This document shows, piece after piece, positions 37,444-45,151 of a DNA stretch of 64,000 bases. The notes under the pieces were generated by a model that worked only from the letters and a program-made list of their open reading frames with translations, was not told where the DNA came from and searched no databases. Origin of the DNA: Provencibacterium sp. (lineage in GTDB: Bacteria > Bacillota > Clostridia > Oscillospirales > Ruminococcaceae); contig JAAWAN010000026.1 of NCBI GenBank assembly GCA_022792175.1, positions 1 through 64,000 of the forward strand, in the 5' to 3' direction. The stretch's first letter is position 1, and every line of letters starts with the position of its first letter. The position numbers and the translations under genes were made by a program.

Positions 37444-38332
37444 GCTCCACCCCCTGCAGGTGAAAATCGGGAATATATTCTTCCGAAGCGGAGGAAAGCT
37501 CCTGCAAATACCCATCCTCAAAGCCGCTGCAGAGGAGGTATTCCTCTACCCGGTGCTGTTCCTCCTCTAAAAGCGGACGGTCAAGCCCGGGCATCTGCTT
37601 TGCCCGCCCGCAGGGGAGATATTGCCCCATCAGGCTTAAAAGCACCGTTTTGGGCGGGAAGCTCTCCTGCACCCAGTCGATGGCATCCAGCGCGTTTTCC
37701 ACCTCCCCCGGCAGAATCAGGTGGCGGATAAGAACGCCCGAGAGAAGCATTCCCTCTTCATTTAGCCGGACAGGCCCCACCTGCCGGACCATCTCCCGAA
37801 TGGCCGCCTTTGCCATATCCGGATAGTCGGGCGCCTGTGCGCAGCGGGCGGCCAGGCCGGGATTTAAATATTTGAGGTCGGGCAGATAGATATTGATTTT
37901 CCCCTTTAGCCGCCGCAGCGTTTCTATCCTTTCATAACCGCCGCAGTTATAGACCACCGGGACGGGCAGCGGCTCTGTCAGCGACTCTGAAACCGCATCG
38001 GTAAAATGGGTGGGGTTTACGAGATTGATGTTGTGCGCCCCCGCCGCGATAAGCTCCCGATAGATTTTCTGCAGGCGAAAGACAGAGACCGCTTTTCCAA
38101 ACCCGCCCCGGCTTATCGGCTCATTCTGGCAGAAGACACACCCGAGCGCGCAGCCGGAAAAAAAGACGGCGCCTGACCCGCGTTTGCCGCTGATGCAGGG
38201 CTCCTCCCAATGGTGCAGCGCCGCGCGGGCGATAAGCGGCGTCAGCCCCATTTTGCAGAAGCCGGAGCCGCTTTCAGGGGTGCGCGGCGCGCCGCAGTTG
38301 CGCGGGCAGTCGCGGCAGATTTTTTCGTTCAT
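37430..38332 (-). CDS. Radical SAM protein, COG1313 (PflA-like) family
   Basis: A 300-residue radical SAM protein. The cluster motif Cys-x3-Cys-x2-Cys is CALGCVFC (about 61-68). Two further Cys motifs precede it near the N-terminus (CRDCPRNC and GFCKMG), as is usual in COG1313 proteins, often annotated as putative pyruvate formate-lyase activating enzymes. The target is unknown; no glycyl radical enzyme is in the window. Its ATG overlaps the pheA stop (ATGA), and its own end overlaps the deoxyinosine glycosylase start. Confidence 0.88.
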   Translation of the reverse strand: MNEKICRDCPRNCGAPRTPESGSGFCKMGLTPLIARAALHHWEEPCISGKRGSGAVFFSGCALGCVFCQNEPISRGGFGKAVSVFRLQKIYRELIAAGAHNINLVNPTHFTDAVSESLTEPLPVPVVYNCGGYERIETLRRLKGKINIYLPDLKYLNPGLAARCAQAPDYPDMAKAAIREMVRQVGPVRLNEEGMLLSGVLIRHLILPGEVENALDAIDWVQESFPPKTVLLSLMGQYLPCGRAKQMPGLDRPLLEEEQHRVEEYLLCSGFEDGYLQELSSASEEYIPDFHLQGVEHAEK

Positions 38333-39477
38333 GAAACAACCTCATAGTTGCCCAGAAAATGCAGTCCGGAGACCTCCCCCTCGAGCGAGCAGAGCAGGTC
38401 GCGCACCTTCTCCTCGCGCACCGAGCCCTCGAAATCAAAATAGAAGAGAAACTCGAAGTCGGTGCCCGGCAGCGGGCGGCTCTCGAGTTTAGTGAGGTTC
38501 AAAGAGCAGAGGGCGAACCGGGAAATCAGGCGGCAGAGCGAGCCGGTCACATGCGGCAGGGTGAGCGAGAGGCTGATGCGGTTGGCCCTTTCGGGTATCT
38601 GCAGGCTGCGGGAGACGACGATAAAACGGGTGAAGTTGTGGGCCGAGTCCTGAATATCCTCCTCGGCAATCTGCAGCCCATAGAGCGGCGCGCAGGCGGC
38701 GCTGGCGATGGCGGCGGCCCTCCGGTTGCCCGATTCGGCGAGCGCCTTGGCCGCCGCGGCCGTATTGGAGGCGATATGCGCCTGATAGCCCGGATGCATA
38801 CGCAGATATCCGCTGCACTGTTTGAGGCCCTGCTCGTGGGAATAGATATCGGTGATTTCGCAGGAGCGCGCTCCCGGCAGGGTCAGCAGGCAGTGGCGCA
38901 CCGGCAGCACCAGCGCGCGCACGATGGAGAGATGACGGCTGCACAGCAGGTCATAGACGGCGCCGACCGAACCGGCGCTGGAATTTTCAATGGGAAGAAC
39001 GGCATAGTCCGCCTCCCCGTTTTCCACGGCGGCGGCCGCCCCGGAAAACTCCGGATAAAACTGCAGCTTCGGGTTTTTAAACAGCCGGCTGGCTGCCTCG
39101 TGGGAATAGGCCCCGGGAACGCCCTGGCAGGCGACCCGCCCCTCCTCCGGAAGCTTTCCGGGATGGGAGAGTGCCTTTTCCAGCTGCTCTCTCAGCTGCC
39201 CGCCGCAGCCGCGGGCGGCAAGCAGGCGGTGCTGGTGCGATTTGCTGATATCCATCAGCGTCGTGTAGAGCATGCGCGCTCCTTCGCCATAGGGCTCGCC
39301 CGCTGTTTTTTCCACCCGGTCGAGCACCTGCTGCTCGCGCTCCGGCTGGAAGACGGGCAGGCCGTTTTCTATTTTGTACTGCGCCACCTGCCCGACAATT
39401 TCCATCCGCCGGCAGTAGAGCGCAACGAGCTGCTCATCCAGCTGGTTTAACTGCCGGCGTAAGCTGTCAAGATCCAT
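38329..39477 (-). CDS. pheA: Bifunctional chorismate mutase / prephenate dehydratase (P-protein)
   Basis: A 382-residue P-protein that turns chorismate into prephenate and then phenylpyruvate, committing flux to phenylalanine. The N-terminal chorismate mutase (about 1-85) has LDEQLVALYCRRMEIVGQVAQYK. The dehydratase (about 110-285) shows QGVPGAYSHEAA, LPIENSSAGSV and the catalytic NFTRFIV. The ACT domain (about 295-380) has KLESRPLPG, the Phe-binding ESRP motif, so Phe feedback is likely. ATG 39477 is preferred over GTG 39486 because AAAGGA is better placed. It belongs to the operon behind the Phe-rich leader. Confidence 0.94.
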   Translation of the reverse strand: MDLDSLRRQLNQLDEQLVALYCRRMEIVGQVAQYKIENGLPVFQPEREQQVLDRVEKTAGEPYGEGARMLYTTLMDISKSHQHRLLAARGCGGQLREQLEKALSHPGKLPEEGRVACQGVPGAYSHEAASRLFKNPKLQFYPEFSGAAAAVENGEADYAVLPIENSSAGSVGAVYDLLCSRHLSIVRALVLPVRHCLLTLPGARSCEITDIYSHEQGLKQCSGYLRMHPGYQAHIASNTAAAAKALAESGNRRAAAIASAACAPLYGLQIAEEDIQDSAHNFTRFIVVSRSLQIPERANRISLSLTLPHVTGSLCRLISRFALCSLNLTKLESRPLPGTDFEFLFYFDFEGSVREEKVRDLLCSLEGEVSGLHFLGNYEVVS

Positions 39478-39561
39478 GAAGAGCACATCCTTTCCTTTTC
39501 GTGAAAGCTTGTCCGTTGTTCAGAGAAACAGGGCGGCGGTTGACTGCCCCGCAGATTTTCG

Positions 39562-40635
39562 CTAAAGCAGCAGCTCTAAAAGCCCCAGCGACACCGCTGC
39601 CTCCACGCAGGGGACGGCCCGCACCGCCAGGCAGGGGTCATGCCGCCCCTGCACCGAGAGAAGAGCATCGGTCTTTGCGCGGTAATCGACCGTCTGCTGT
39701 TCGCGTGCGATGGAGGGGGTGGGCTTGAAGGCGGCGCGCAGCACCAGCGGCATGCCGGAGGTGATGCCGCCGAGTATCCCGCCGTGGTGGTTGGTGCGGG
39801 TGCGGACCGTTTCCCCATCCATATAGAAGGGGTCGTTATTTTCCGAGCCGGAAATGAGCGCCGCGCCGAAGCCCTCGCCGAACTCCAGCCCCTTTAAGGC
39901 GGGGATGCCGAAGAGAAGGGAGGAGAGGACATTTTCCACCCCGCCGAACATCGGGTCGCCGATGCCGGCAGGCAGCCCCAGCGCGCCGCATTCCACAATG
40001 CCGCCCACCGAGTCGAGCGACAGGCGCGCCTTTTCAATCGTTTCCCGCATGCGCCGTTCGCTCTCCTCGCTGAGCGTTGGGAAGGGGCGCTCCCCGGCAA
40101 GAAGAAGCTCCCTCTCGGTGAGCGAAACGGGGTCAAACGGCCGGTCGCGCTCAGCTCCGCAGCAGAGCAGGTGCGCCCCCACCGTAACGCCGCGCCGGGC
40201 CAGCAGCTGTCTGGCTATCCCGCCCGCCAGCACCAGCGGGGCGGTCAGCCGGCCGGAAAAGTGTCCGCCGCCGCGGATATCGTTATACCCTTTGTAGCGC
40301 AGAAAACCGGTGTAGTCGGCGTGTCCCGGGCGGGCGAGCGACTGCATCTTCTGATAGTCGCCCGAGCGGGTGTTTTCGTTTAAGAGGATGGCGCAGACGG
40401 GCGCGCCGGTGGTAACGCCCTCTAAAAGGCCGGAAAGAAAATGGGGCTTATCCGTCTCCCGGCGGGGGGTGGAGGTTTTATCCTTTCCGGGCGCGCGGCG
40501 GGAGGTAAAGCGCCGGAGCTCCTCAAAATCGATAGCCTCCCCGGGCGGCAGCCCGTCGAGCACCATGCCGATGCCTTCGCCGTGCGATTCGCCAAAGATG
40601 GAGATGTGCAGCTTTTTTCCCCATTCGGAGGACAT
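39562..40635 (-). CDS. aroC: Chorismate synthase
   Basis: A 357-residue enzyme that makes chorismate from EPSP using reduced FMN without net redox change. Typical motifs are GESHGEGIGMVLDGLPPG (15-32), RPGHADYTGFLRY, the glycine-rich DIRGGGHFSGRLTA and, near the C-terminus, NHHGGILGGITSGMP. The ATG at 40635 has AAGGA upstream. It lies between aroA and pheA with short gaps, as part of the aromatic operon. Confidence 0.95.
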   Translation of the reverse strand: MSSEWGKKLHISIFGESHGEGIGMVLDGLPPGEAIDFEELRRFTSRRAPGKDKTSTPRRETDKPHFLSGLLEGVTTGAPVCAILLNENTRSGDYQKMQSLARPGHADYTGFLRYKGYNDIRGGGHFSGRLTAPLVLAGGIARQLLARRGVTVGAHLLCCGAERDRPFDPVSLTERELLLAGERPFPTLSEESERRMRETIEKARLSLDSVGGIVECGALGLPAGIGDPMFGGVENVLSSLLFGIPALKGLEFGEGFGAALISGSENNDPFYMDGETVRTRTNHHGGILGGITSGMPLVLRAAFKPTPSIAREQQTVDYRAKTDALLSVQGRHDPCLAVRAVPCVEAAVSLGLLELLL

Positions 40636-40674
40636 GGAAAATCATCCTTTCCTTACTTCAGAATCCGGGGCCTT

Positions 40675-41958
40675 TCAGTCTACCCGTTTTAGCGGCCTTT
40701 TCTGCAGCCGTTCAAACTGCATAAAGAAATCGGGGTAGCTTTTTTCAACAGCCTGCGCGCCGGTAATCGTAACCGGCCCCTCGCAGCAGAGCGCCGCGAT
40801 GGCCATCGCCATCACAATCCGGTGGTCGTTATAGCCCTCTACCCTGCCGCCGGAAAGCGGATGGCCGCCAAAAACAACCAGCCTCTCCTCCTCTTCCTCT
40901 ACCCTTGCCCCCAGCCGGGTCAGGCAGTCGGCGACGGCATGCAGCCGGTCGCACTCTTTGAGACGCAGCCTGCGCGCGTTATAAAAGACCGTTTTTCCTT
41001 CGGCAAAGGCAGCGGTGACGGCCAGCACCGGGAAAAGATCGGGAATGGGCGCGCAGTCAATCTCGATACCCTGCAGCTTTTGCGGGGTAATAGAAACGCG
41101 GCCGCTCTCGACATATACCTTTGCCCCCATCCTTTCCAGAATGGGAAGCACCGCCCGGTCGGGCTGCAGCGAGCCTTCCGAAAGGCCGCTGCAGAGAAGG
41201 GGGGAGCCGAGCGCCGCCGCGCACAGCCAGAAGGCGGCATTGGAAAAATCTCCCTCAATCGTTTCTTCAAAGGGAGAAAAGCGCTGCCGTCCCGGGATGA
41301 GCAGCTTTTCCTCGGTACATACTGCCTGCACGCCGCTTTTTTCGAGCGCCTGCAGCGTCATTTGAACATACCCGGCCGATTCGAGCGGGCGGGTGAAAAC
41401 GACCTCGCTGTCCCCGCCGAGCAGCGGGAGAGCGAAAAGCAGCCCGGAAAAGAACTGGCTGGAGACGTTTCCCGGCAGCAGGTAGCGTCCGGGATGCAGC
41501 TTGCCGGAAACGGTGCAGGGGAGCCCATCGGCGGTTGAAAAGGCTGCGCCGTGCCGGATGAGCTCATCGGCCAGCAGGCCGATGGGCCGCTCGGGCAGCC
41601 GGCCTTTGCCGGTAAAGGTTGCCGTTTTTCCGAGCGCCGGGAAAAGCGGCAGCAGAAAACGCAGCGTCGAGCCGCTCTCCCGGCAGTCGATGGTGCAGGG
41701 GGCAGCGCTTCTATCCAGATAGGGGACGCCGACACCATGAACAGAAACCGTCCCCCTCTCTTCATCGGCCGCTATGTTGGCGCCCAGCGCCTGCGCCGCG
41801 CCGATGGTCGCCCGGATATCCTGCGAGAAGGCGACCCCCCGCAGCCGGCTTTCCCCGTTTGCCAGCGCCGCGCAGAGAAGGAGGCGGTGGGCCGCCGATT
41901 TGGAGGGAGGGGCGCTGATCTCCCCCGAAAGCCTGCCGGGATAGATAGATATCTCCAT
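40675..41958 (-). CDS. aroA: EPSP synthase (3-phosphoshikimate 1-carboxyvinyltransferase)
   Basis: A 427-residue enzyme that moves enolpyruvate from PEP to shikimate 3-phosphate. Motifs: PSKSAAHRLLLCAALANG near the N-terminus (Lys and Ser bind the substrates), RESGSTLRFLLPL, and at the C-terminal side RLKECDRL and YNDHRIVMAMAIAA. The gap to aroB is 18 bases. Class I or II (glyphosate sensitivity) was not determined. Confidence 0.95.
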   Translation of the reverse strand: MEISIYPGRLSGEISAPPSKSAAHRLLLCAALANGESRLRGVAFSQDIRATIGAAQALGANIAADEERGTVSVHGVGVPYLDRSAAPCTIDCRESGSTLRFLLPLFPALGKTATFTGKGRLPERPIGLLADELIRHGAAFSTADGLPCTVSGKLHPGRYLLPGNVSSQFFSGLLFALPLLGGDSEVVFTRPLESAGYVQMTLQALEKSGVQAVCTEEKLLIPGRQRFSPFEETIEGDFSNAAFWLCAAALGSPLLCSGLSEGSLQPDRAVLPILERMGAKVYVESGRVSITPQKLQGIEIDCAPIPDLFPVLAVTAAFAEGKTVFYNARRLRLKECDRLHAVADCLTRLGARVEEEEERLVVFGGHPLSGGRVEGYNDHRIVMAMAIAALCCEGPVTITGAQAVEKSYPDFFMQFERLQKRPLKRVD

Positions 41959-41976
41959 GTTGATAAAAATCCTTTC

Positions 41977-43026
41977 TCAGTTTCTGCAGAGGAAGTCCCC
42001 GGCTTTGTCTGTGTCGATATCAGTTAAAACCGCGCGGCCGAGCGCCTGCAGGGTAATAAAGGTAATCTTTTTGCCCTGCCGCTTTTTGTCCCCCAAAATG
42101 GCAGGGAGAAGGGCGGAGGGCTCCCCGTCATACCGGGTGGGCAGCCGGTAGGCGGCAAGCGCCCTCCTGAGCCTCTCGGCGCAGCCGGGCTCGGTCAGCC
42201 CGAGCGCCTCAGTGCGCCGGGTAATTTCGACCATTCCGGCCGCGACGCCGCGCCCGTGCGAAACGGTGAAATGCGAGAGCTGTTCAATGGCATGGCCCAG
42301 CGTATGCCCGAAGTTTAGCAGCTGCCTTCTTCCGGTATCGCGCTCATCCTCCTCGACAACGGTGCGCTTCCAGTCGATGCAGCGGGCGATAATCTGATCG
42401 AGCCGCGTCCGCGCCTGCCCATCCTCCAGCAGCTCCAGCAGCTCCCGGTCGAAGATGGCGGCATATTTAATAGCCTCGGCCGCCCCGTCGGCAAAGTCGC
42501 TTTCCGGCAGTGTGTCGAGAGTTTCGGGGTCGCAGAGCACCAGCGAGGGCTGCCAGAAAGCGCCGACCAGGTTTTTTCCGGCGGGGATATCCACCGCCGT
42601 CTTCCCGCCGACTGAGGAATCGATAGCGGCAAGAAAGGTCGTCGGCAGCTGGATATAGCGCACGCCGCGCAGCCAGGTGGCAGCCGCAAAACCGGCCAGG
42701 TCGCCGCAGACGCCGCCGCCGAGCGCGATGACAATATCCTTGCGGGTAATCTCGTTTTCTGAAAGAAACGCATAAAGCCTCTCAGCCATCTGCAGGCTTT
42801 TCGACTGCTCTCCGTGCGGGAAAACATGGGAAACGGCGCGTATCCCGCTTTGAGAGAGCGAATCCATCAGCGCTTTGCCATAATAGCGGTTGACGTTATC
42901 GTCGGTAATAACGGCGGCTGAGGCGCCGGGGAAGAGGGAGGAAATCCGCTCTCCGGCTTCGGCGAGCAGCCCGCTGCCGATAAAGATATCATAGGGAGCA
43001 TGGGTGTGAACGGTAATCTGCTGCAT
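41977..43026 (-). CDS. aroB: 3-dehydroquinate synthase
   Basis: A 349-residue enzyme that closes DAHP to 3-dehydroquinate using NAD+ and a metal ion. It shows FPHGEQSKSLQMAERLY, the NAD-binding ALGGGVCGDLAGFAA, QLPTTFLAAIDSSVGGKTAV and the metal ligands in FGHTLGHAIE with HGRGVAAGM. It is the second gene of the aromatic operon, 26 bases after the first DAHP synthase. Confidence 0.95.
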   Translation of the reverse strand: MQQITVHTHAPYDIFIGSGLLAEAGERISSLFPGASAAVITDDNVNRYYGKALMDSLSQSGIRAVSHVFPHGEQSKSLQMAERLYAFLSENEITRKDIVIALGGGVCGDLAGFAAATWLRGVRYIQLPTTFLAAIDSSVGGKTAVDIPAGKNLVGAFWQPSLVLCDPETLDTLPESDFADGAAEAIKYAAIFDRELLELLEDGQARTRLDQIIARCIDWKRTVVEEDERDTGRRQLLNFGHTLGHAIEQLSHFTVSHGRGVAAGMVEITRRTEALGLTEPGCAERLRRALAAYRLPTRYDGEPSALLPAILGDKKRQGKKITFITLQALGRAVLTDIDTDKAGDFLCRN

Positions 43027-43052
43027 CGTTTTCTCCTTTCTGCCGCGCGGGC

Positions 43053-44087
43053 CTATTCGGCAGCGGGGAGGCTGCCCCCCATCTCCCGGCCCATGAACTG
43101 CGCAATCGAGCGGATTTTGGGCATCAGCCGGTCAAACTGGTCGGGGGTGAGCGACTGCGGGCCGTCCGAAAGAGCGTGCTCGGGGTCGTTGTGCACCTCG
43201 ATAATCAGCCCGTCCGCCCCGGCGGCCACCGCGGCCAGCGAGAGCGGCTCCACCATCCAGCTCAGTCCCGCCGCGTGACTCGGGTCGACGATAACCGGCA
43301 GATGGGAGAGCTTTTTAATCATCGGCACAGCGGAAAGGTCGAGCGTATTGCGGGTAGCGGTTTCAAAGGTGCGGATGCCGCGCTCGCAGAGGATGACCTT
43401 CTCGTTGCCGCCCGCCATGATATATTCGGCGCTCATTAAAAGCTCTTCAATCGTGTTGGCAAGCCCGCGCTTTAAGAGGATGGGCTTATTGAGATGCCCG
43501 AGCTCCTTTAAAAGCTCAAAGTTCTGCATGTTGCGCGCGCCGACCTGGATGATATCGACATCCTCAAACAGCGGGATATGGCTGGTATTCATGATTTCGG
43601 TGACAATCGGCATGCCGGTCTTTCTGCGGGCATGGCGCAGCAGGTCGAGCCCCTCGGCGCGCAGGCCCTGGAAGGAATAGGGGGAGGTGCGGGGCTTGAA
43701 GGCGCCGCCGCGCAGCAGCGTTGCGCCCGCCGCTTTCACGCGCGCTGCCACCTGCGCAATCTGCTCCTCGCTCTCCACCGAGCAGGGACCGGAGATAACA
43801 TGGAATTTTCCTGCGCCGATGGAAAAAGGGCCGACCGGAACGAGCGTATCCAGCGGATGAAACTTCCGGTTTACCTTTTTGTAGGGCTCCTGTACGCGCA
43901 CAACCTCCTCCACAATGCTGACCTGACGAATGAGATTGATATCGAGCTTGGCCGTATCGCCGACCAGTCCCAGGATAACGGTGTGTACTCCGCGGATAAT
44001 TTTTGCCTCAATATCCTGATCATTCAGCCACTGGATAAAATCGTTTAACTGCCTCTCCTGTATATTGCTTTTCAGGGTAACAACCAT
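43053..44087 (-). CDS. aroF: DAHP synthase, class I-beta, with N-terminal ferredoxin-like domain
   Basis: A 344-residue 3-deoxy-7-phosphoheptulonate synthase of the I-beta (Bacillus/Thermotoga) type. Residues 1-75 (TLKSNIQERQLNDFIQWL onward) form the ferredoxin-like regulatory domain that gives Tyr or Phe inhibition in homologues. The barrel shows GPCSVESEEQI, LRGGAFKPRTSPYSFQG, ILLKRGLANTIEE and VDPSHAAGLSWMV. ATG 44087 with AGGAG upstream is chosen over the longer open frame to 44156, which would run into the attenuator terminator. It is the first gene behind the Phe-rich leader and is not related closely to the I-alpha enzyme at 34609. Confidence 0.95.
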   Translation of the reverse strand: MVVTLKSNIQERQLNDFIQWLNDQDIEAKIIRGVHTVILGLVGDTAKLDINLIRQVSIVEEVVRVQEPYKKVNRKFHPLDTLVPVGPFSIGAGKFHVISGPCSVESEEQIAQVAARVKAAGATLLRGGAFKPRTSPYSFQGLRAEGLDLLRHARRKTGMPIVTEIMNTSHIPLFEDVDIIQVGARNMQNFELLKELGHLNKPILLKRGLANTIEELLMSAEYIMAGGNEKVILCERGIRTFETATRNTLDLSAVPMIKKLSHLPVIVDPSHAAGLSWMVEPLSLAAVAAGADGLIIEVHNDPEHALSDGPQSLTPDQFDRLMPKIRSIAQFMGREMGGSLPAAE

Positions 44088-44157
44088 GTCGCTCTCTCCT
44101 TTTTTCATATTCCCGGCCGCGGATGCGCGTTTTTTAACGGGAACTGCGGCCGGCAAA

Positions 44158-44198
44158 ATAAAAGCAGCAGGCGTTCTTTTCCCAAAGACGCCTGCCGC
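44158..44198 (-). terminator. Attenuator terminator of the aromatic operon (regions 3:4)
   Basis: On the minus strand GCGGCAGGCGTCTTT (44198-44184), the loop GGGA and the complementary arm AAAGAACGCCTGCTGC (44179-44165) form a stem of about 15 bp with one bulge, followed by TTTTATTTT. It lies between the leader peptide and aroF, about 75 bases before the aroF start codon. Confidence 0.88.
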
Positions 44199-44320
44199 TC
44201 ATTTTCAGCAGTACTACCTTTTTAAAATGCCCCTTTTAAATAGGCGGCAGCATCTTTGAAGAGCCTATCCGATTGTCGCAGCAAAAAAAGCCCGCGCTAA
44301 AGAAATAGCTCAGGCTGCCG
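44192..44320 (-). promoter_or_regulatory. Mutually exclusive antiterminator and protector stems of the Phe attenuator
   Basis: Three short complementary segments can be seen on the minus strand. Region 1, CGGCAGC (44320-44314), lies directly behind the first Phe codons of the leader peptide. Region 2, GCTGCCGC (44251-44244), lies at its stop codon. Region 3, GCGGCAG (44198-44192), is the first arm of the terminator. Region 2 can pair with region 1 (7 bp, protector) or with region 3 (7 bp, antiterminator), but not both. This is the layout of amino-acid attenuators such as pheA of enterobacteria. No probing data are available; the pairing was found by eye. Confidence 0.72.
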
Positions 44321-44358
44321 GTAAAGAAAAATCGATGCTCTGCTGCGCGGTTTTTCAT
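44236..44358 (-). CDS. Phe-rich leader peptide of the aromatic operon (40 residues)
   Basis: The ATG at 44358 opens a 40-codon frame ending at TAA 44238-44236. Its middle reads RFFFTGSLSYFFSAGFF, with seven Phe codons and one Tyr codon within 17 residues. A GGAG lies 11 bases upstream. In-frame upstream starts exist (ATG 44388, TTG 44424), but the TTG lies at the promoter. A ribosome stalled on the first Phe codons would cover region 1 and free region 2. A ribosome that reaches the stop codon covers region 2. The peptide itself probably has no other role. Confidence 0.75.
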   Translation of the reverse strand: MKNRAAEHRFFFTGSLSYFFSAGFFCCDNRIGSSKMLPPI

Positions 44359-44426
44359 AGGTTTCAAAGCTCCAGACTGTTTAATCATCCCGAGAGGGCA
44401 GAAGCTGCCGTATCGGGTTTTCAATT

Positions 44427-44455
44427 AATATACCGTCTGCCGGGCGTTTTGTCAA
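44427..44455 (-). promoter_or_regulatory. Promoter of the aromatic operon
   Basis: On the minus strand a perfect TTGACA (44455-44450), a 17-base spacer and TATATT (44432-44427). Transcription should start near 44420, giving a leader of about 330 bases before aroF. Confidence 0.85.
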
Positions 44456-44547
44456 GGGTATGCCCGGGATTTGATGAATAGCATATAAAGATTTTTCATA
44501 TAGGGGAGAACTTCCGTAAAAAAGATGGACAACAGCAGTTACCCCTT

Positions 44548-45138
44548 TCAGCCCTCCGCCCAGCTGCGGATGGCGGCTGCCAGCGCGGGAATATCGATTC
44601 TTTCAGGGAAGGTGGCGTCCACCGTCAGCGTCTGCCCGAAATGGAAATCGGCCATACCGCGCCGGGCAATGCCGGAGAGAAACTGCTCGCGGGTGAGCGG
44701 GGAGGGGGCGGGCGCGCCCGCAGGTGGCGGATAGCTGGTGTTATGGATATGGCCGGGGTGACGTTCGGGGCTTTTTTCCCGCTGCAGGTAGCGGGCATAA
44801 AGCGCATCCGCCGGAGCCTGCAGCAGCAGGGTGAGCGTCCGGCAGCCGCGGGGGGCAAAAAGCCTGCTTAACCCCTCCTGCGAGCTGCTTTCGAAGTTGT
44901 TTTCCAAAATCACCGGCTGGCCCGCATCGAGCAGGCGGCCGGCGAAATAGTAAAGAATCTGCTCGCTTCCCCGGCCAAGCGCCACCTTTTCCTCCCGGGA
45001 GCGAAAGCCGGCAGCATCAAACAGTAGCTCCTTGATGTCATCCTTCGAGACGGCGGGGATGCGGAGCTCTCCCGAAAGGCGCCGGGCCAGTGTCGTCTTG
45101 CCGCAGGCCGGCGCGCCCGCAATCAGGATCGCATACAT
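44548..45138 (-). CDS. P-loop ATPase/kinase of unknown substrate
   Basis: A 196-residue nucleotide-binding protein of the AAA_33/zeta-toxin-like kinase group. Walker A is GAPACGKTTLA (8-18). DDIKELLFDAAG, a lid-like LYARYLQREKSPERHPGH and the final DATFPERID fit small-molecule kinases. ATG 45138 is chosen because it directly precedes the P-loop; the open frame further upstream overlaps the neighbouring gene. It starts 13 bases after the radical SAM gene, so both are one operon. The substrate is unknown. Confidence 0.8.
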   Translation of the reverse strand: MYAILIAGAPACGKTTLARRLSGELRIPAVSKDDIKELLFDAAGFRSREEKVALGRGSEQILYYFAGRLLDAGQPVILENNFESSSQEGLSRLFAPRGCRTLTLLLQAPADALYARYLQREKSPERHPGHIHNTSYPPPAGAPAPSPLTREQFLSGIARRGMADFHFGQTLTVDATFPERIDIPALAAAIRSWAEG

Positions 45139-45151
45139 GGTTTTTTCCTCC

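Noticed and set aside
38359-39450. Plus-strand open frame of 363 codons opposite pheA
   Set aside because: Antisense shadow of a clear P-protein gene, as are similar long frames opposite dnaK, ligA and aroC.
44088-44426. A functional T-box riboswitch controlling the aromatic operon
   Set aside because: A T-box-like core is visible, but the TGGN element that pairs with the tRNA end is TAGT and no clear stem I specifier loop was found; the Phe-rich leader peptide explains the layout better.
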